This document shows positions 36,101 to 36,352 of a stretch of DNA of 36,352 nucleotides, in pieces. The translations under genes and the position numbers were made by a program. Every line of letters starts with the position of its first letter. The first letter of the stretch is position 1. Below the pieces are notes generated by a model. It had not been told where the DNA came from and made no database searches. It saw nothing but the letters and a program-made list of their open reading frames with translations. The DNA lies in NCBI GenBank assembly GCA_022448645.1, contig JAKVBZ010000053.1, positions 1-36,352 on the forward strand. Direction: 5' to 3'. The stretch comes from Pirellulaceae bacterium. GTDB lineage: Bacteria > Planctomycetota > Planctomycetia > Pirellulales > Pirellulaceae.

Positions 36101-36352
36101 CAGTGCCTGTTGTAGCCGCAGCACCCGCTGATTCAGAAAACGACGCGTCTGCAATCGTGACGGTGAGCGTCGGAGAGCTGTCGGCCTGCTTCTCAATCCG
36201 AACAGCATCGGCCACCGTGTACTTACTGCTACTGGAGCCCGCTCCCAGAGTCACCACCAGACTACCACCGGTAACATCGACCGTGGCAAGCGTATCCCAG
36301 TGGTAGCCTTCATCGACAAACTCGCTCGGAGCATTTTTCTGATTCACCGTAG
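33123..36352 (-). CDS. Subtilisin-like serine protease with Calx-beta and carbohydrate-binding-like repeats (5' end beyond window)
   Basis: At least 1075 residues visible; the frame runs off the right edge and the apparent GTG start at 36347 is an internal valine. Domain order in reading direction: end of a golvesin/xanthan-lyase-type beta-sandwich; two Calx-beta repeats (calcium-binding, SESAG, DGTQTVTI); a second full beta-sandwich (GFTETGFRYEDSSRVSAAY to ADAIRIEK); a SdrD/Cna-B-like domain (GIVWNDADGDGI, then FEDLPDGTYYV); the S8 peptidase domain with catalytic Asp at 34590-34592 (IIDSGADLDHP), His at 34488-34490 (DGHGTNCAG) and Ser at 33936-33938 (AGTSQAAP), and oxyanion Asn in SAAGNEF; and an unassigned C-terminus. 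All three catalytic residues are intact. It is presumably exported by signals encoded outside the window. The terminator at 33038-33058 follows. Confidence 0.88.
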   Translation of the reverse strand, partial: TVNQKNAPSEFVDEGYHWDTLATVDVTGGSLVVTLGAGSSSSKYTVADAVRIEKQADSSPTLTVTIADASFSESAGAAATTGTVTRTDTMGDLVVNLSSDDTSEATVPATVMIFDGQDSALFTIAAVDDSDVDGTQTVTISASASGFTGGSDTIEVSDDDLPRVLTVTIAAASVSESAGAIATTASVTRSDTNGELVVTLSSDDTSEATVPGMITFLDGQSSVSFDIAAVDDNLADGTQTVTIAAAASGYVIGSDTLDVTDDDTSLITILDNGDPGFTETGFRYEDSSRVSAAYDGDNHNMRGGSGTASWTFSGLVDGEYQVAATWAHKFNNRYNTLDAPFSIANGTSGTVLATATINQKNAPSDFVAEGYHWDTLGMVNVTGGSLVVTLGAGSNRAKYTVADAIRIEKTGDSSGGGGDTLGKISGIVWNDADGDGIVSASETPLENWFVFLDQNQNGTLDSSETAVQTGFDGGFLFEDLPDGTYYVTELLPIGWEQTTPSGGSRRSTVPLSTVQMIDSASTEIGWVTDQTQFYFTDISRRSGTENGRGEVSTSSAESASLMNADDFRADPLFTGFNGSGFATVIIDSGADLDHPFYADRLVYSFDFSGTNDSDASDFDGHGTNCAGIAVSSDPNFTGTAPGSDLIVLKVFDDAGEGNFDDIEEALQWVLSNVSNYNIASVNMSLGDGAIYDSAQMSLLSDELAGLVAMDVMVVSAAGNEFTTDGTEGVSYPAVDPNSLAVSAVWDANHGGPHTWEGGTIDNSTAADRVASFSSRSSTLTDVFAPGAFITNAGLNGGTTSLAGTSQAAPQVAGIATVAQQLATSTLGRRLTQAEFRSLMQSTGVSINDGDDEDDNVVNTGADYPRIDMWAFMKGVLATATSGGAVHDITFSSGGTASDLNFGNRVTESKGSYATGVATVSSAVHTDSQGVNDNSVFARGNKAGAVDLWELQALDQKPLSTAGNRVVETFVGSHRRTHFVDTMFSEGGVTQIMLARLNTTRREVVDSLAEIIDEVLTTSSDSIWNGASYEDLLEREDISQQKDEVASLWDLDGLTERLSARFNVDSELGGEINGEI
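35551..36352. repeat. Calx-beta tandem repeats and repeated beta-sandwich module in the subtilase gene
   Basis: Two Calx-beta units of about 100 codons each lie at about 35545-35853 and 35860-36170 and are alike at the DNA level (for example GACGGTGAG and CGCTTCGCTGGTGTCATCGC blocks). The sandwich module near 35113-35551 recurs at the right edge (36180-36352) with only scattered substitutions. This indicates intragenic duplication of a two-domain unit, which may continue upstream of the window. Confidence 0.7.

Noticed and set aside
36340..36352. Apparent start codon of the subtilase at 36347
   Set aside because: It is an internal GTG (Val) in a repeat unit whose other copy reads ATINQKN; the frame continues to the window edge.

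Overview
The window looks like a chromosome segment of a planctomycete, probably of the Pirellulales type. The markers are a DUF1559 prepilin-like protein with the H-X9-DG motif followed at once by a small lipoprotein, several PEP-CTERM-sorted proteins, a giant lamin-tail/CotH protein starting with a short 'LEPR' planctomycete extracellular motif, an FG-GAP/ASPIC-UnbV protein, a Tat-exported Gfo/Idh/MocA oxidoreductase and a sulfatase remnant. Base composition is moderate, gene spacing is loose (several gaps of 300-1000 bp), and most products are predicted to be exported. I saw no rRNA, tRNA, CRISPR array, transposase or phage gene.

Layout. 1-1342: a zinc-dependent AspA/AstE-type hydrolase (minus). 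1823-9943: one 2706-residue surface protein (minus) with lamin-tail domains, a LamG insertion and a CotH-kinase-like domain. 9944-10940: a long divergent spacer holding a run of hairpins. 10941-13625: two tandem PEP-CTERM paralogues (plus) with long identical DNA stretches. 13788-17559 (minus): a secreted beta-propeller protein, a truncated sulfatase fused to a repeat-like segment, and a sodium:solute symporter. 18003-19397: a class III aminotransferase (plus), converging on a divergent DapA/NanA-type aldolase (minus, 19596-20516). 21004-22341: Gfo/Idh/MocA oxidoreductase (minus). 22505-24082: DUF1559 protein plus lipoprotein operon (minus). 24762-26273: a polytopic membrane protein of unknown role (plus), converging on an FG-GAP/ASPIC protein (minus, 26338-27717). 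28099-30000: a UvrD/Rep-superfamily 1 helicase of the IGHMBP2/Dna2 type (minus). 30293-33025: a PEP-CTERM protein with a TIM-barrel glycosidase-like front half (plus). 33123-36352: a subtilisin-like protease with Calx-beta and carbohydrate-binding-like repeats (minus), cut by the right edge.

How the parts may work together. Most of the window encodes the cell surface and outside: three PEP-CTERM proteins (their exosortase is not here), the giant LTD/CotH protein, the subtilase, the FG-GAP protein and the prepilin-like protein. A beta-strand module near the C-terminus recurs in three of them, so this segment seems to draw on a common stock of surface domains. The stretch from 13788 to 22341 (symporter, beta-propeller, sulfatase remnant, aminotransferase, DapA-like aldolase, sugar-type oxidoreductase) resembles a loose catabolic neighbourhood for a sulfated or acidic sugar or amino acid, but mixed strands and wide gaps argue against one operon and the substrate cannot be read from sequence. 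I do not see a clearly new defence or mobile system. The most unusual items are the nested domain insertions in the giant protein, the mosaic PEP-CTERM pair, the hairpin arrays, and the aldolase with a replaced catalytic triad.
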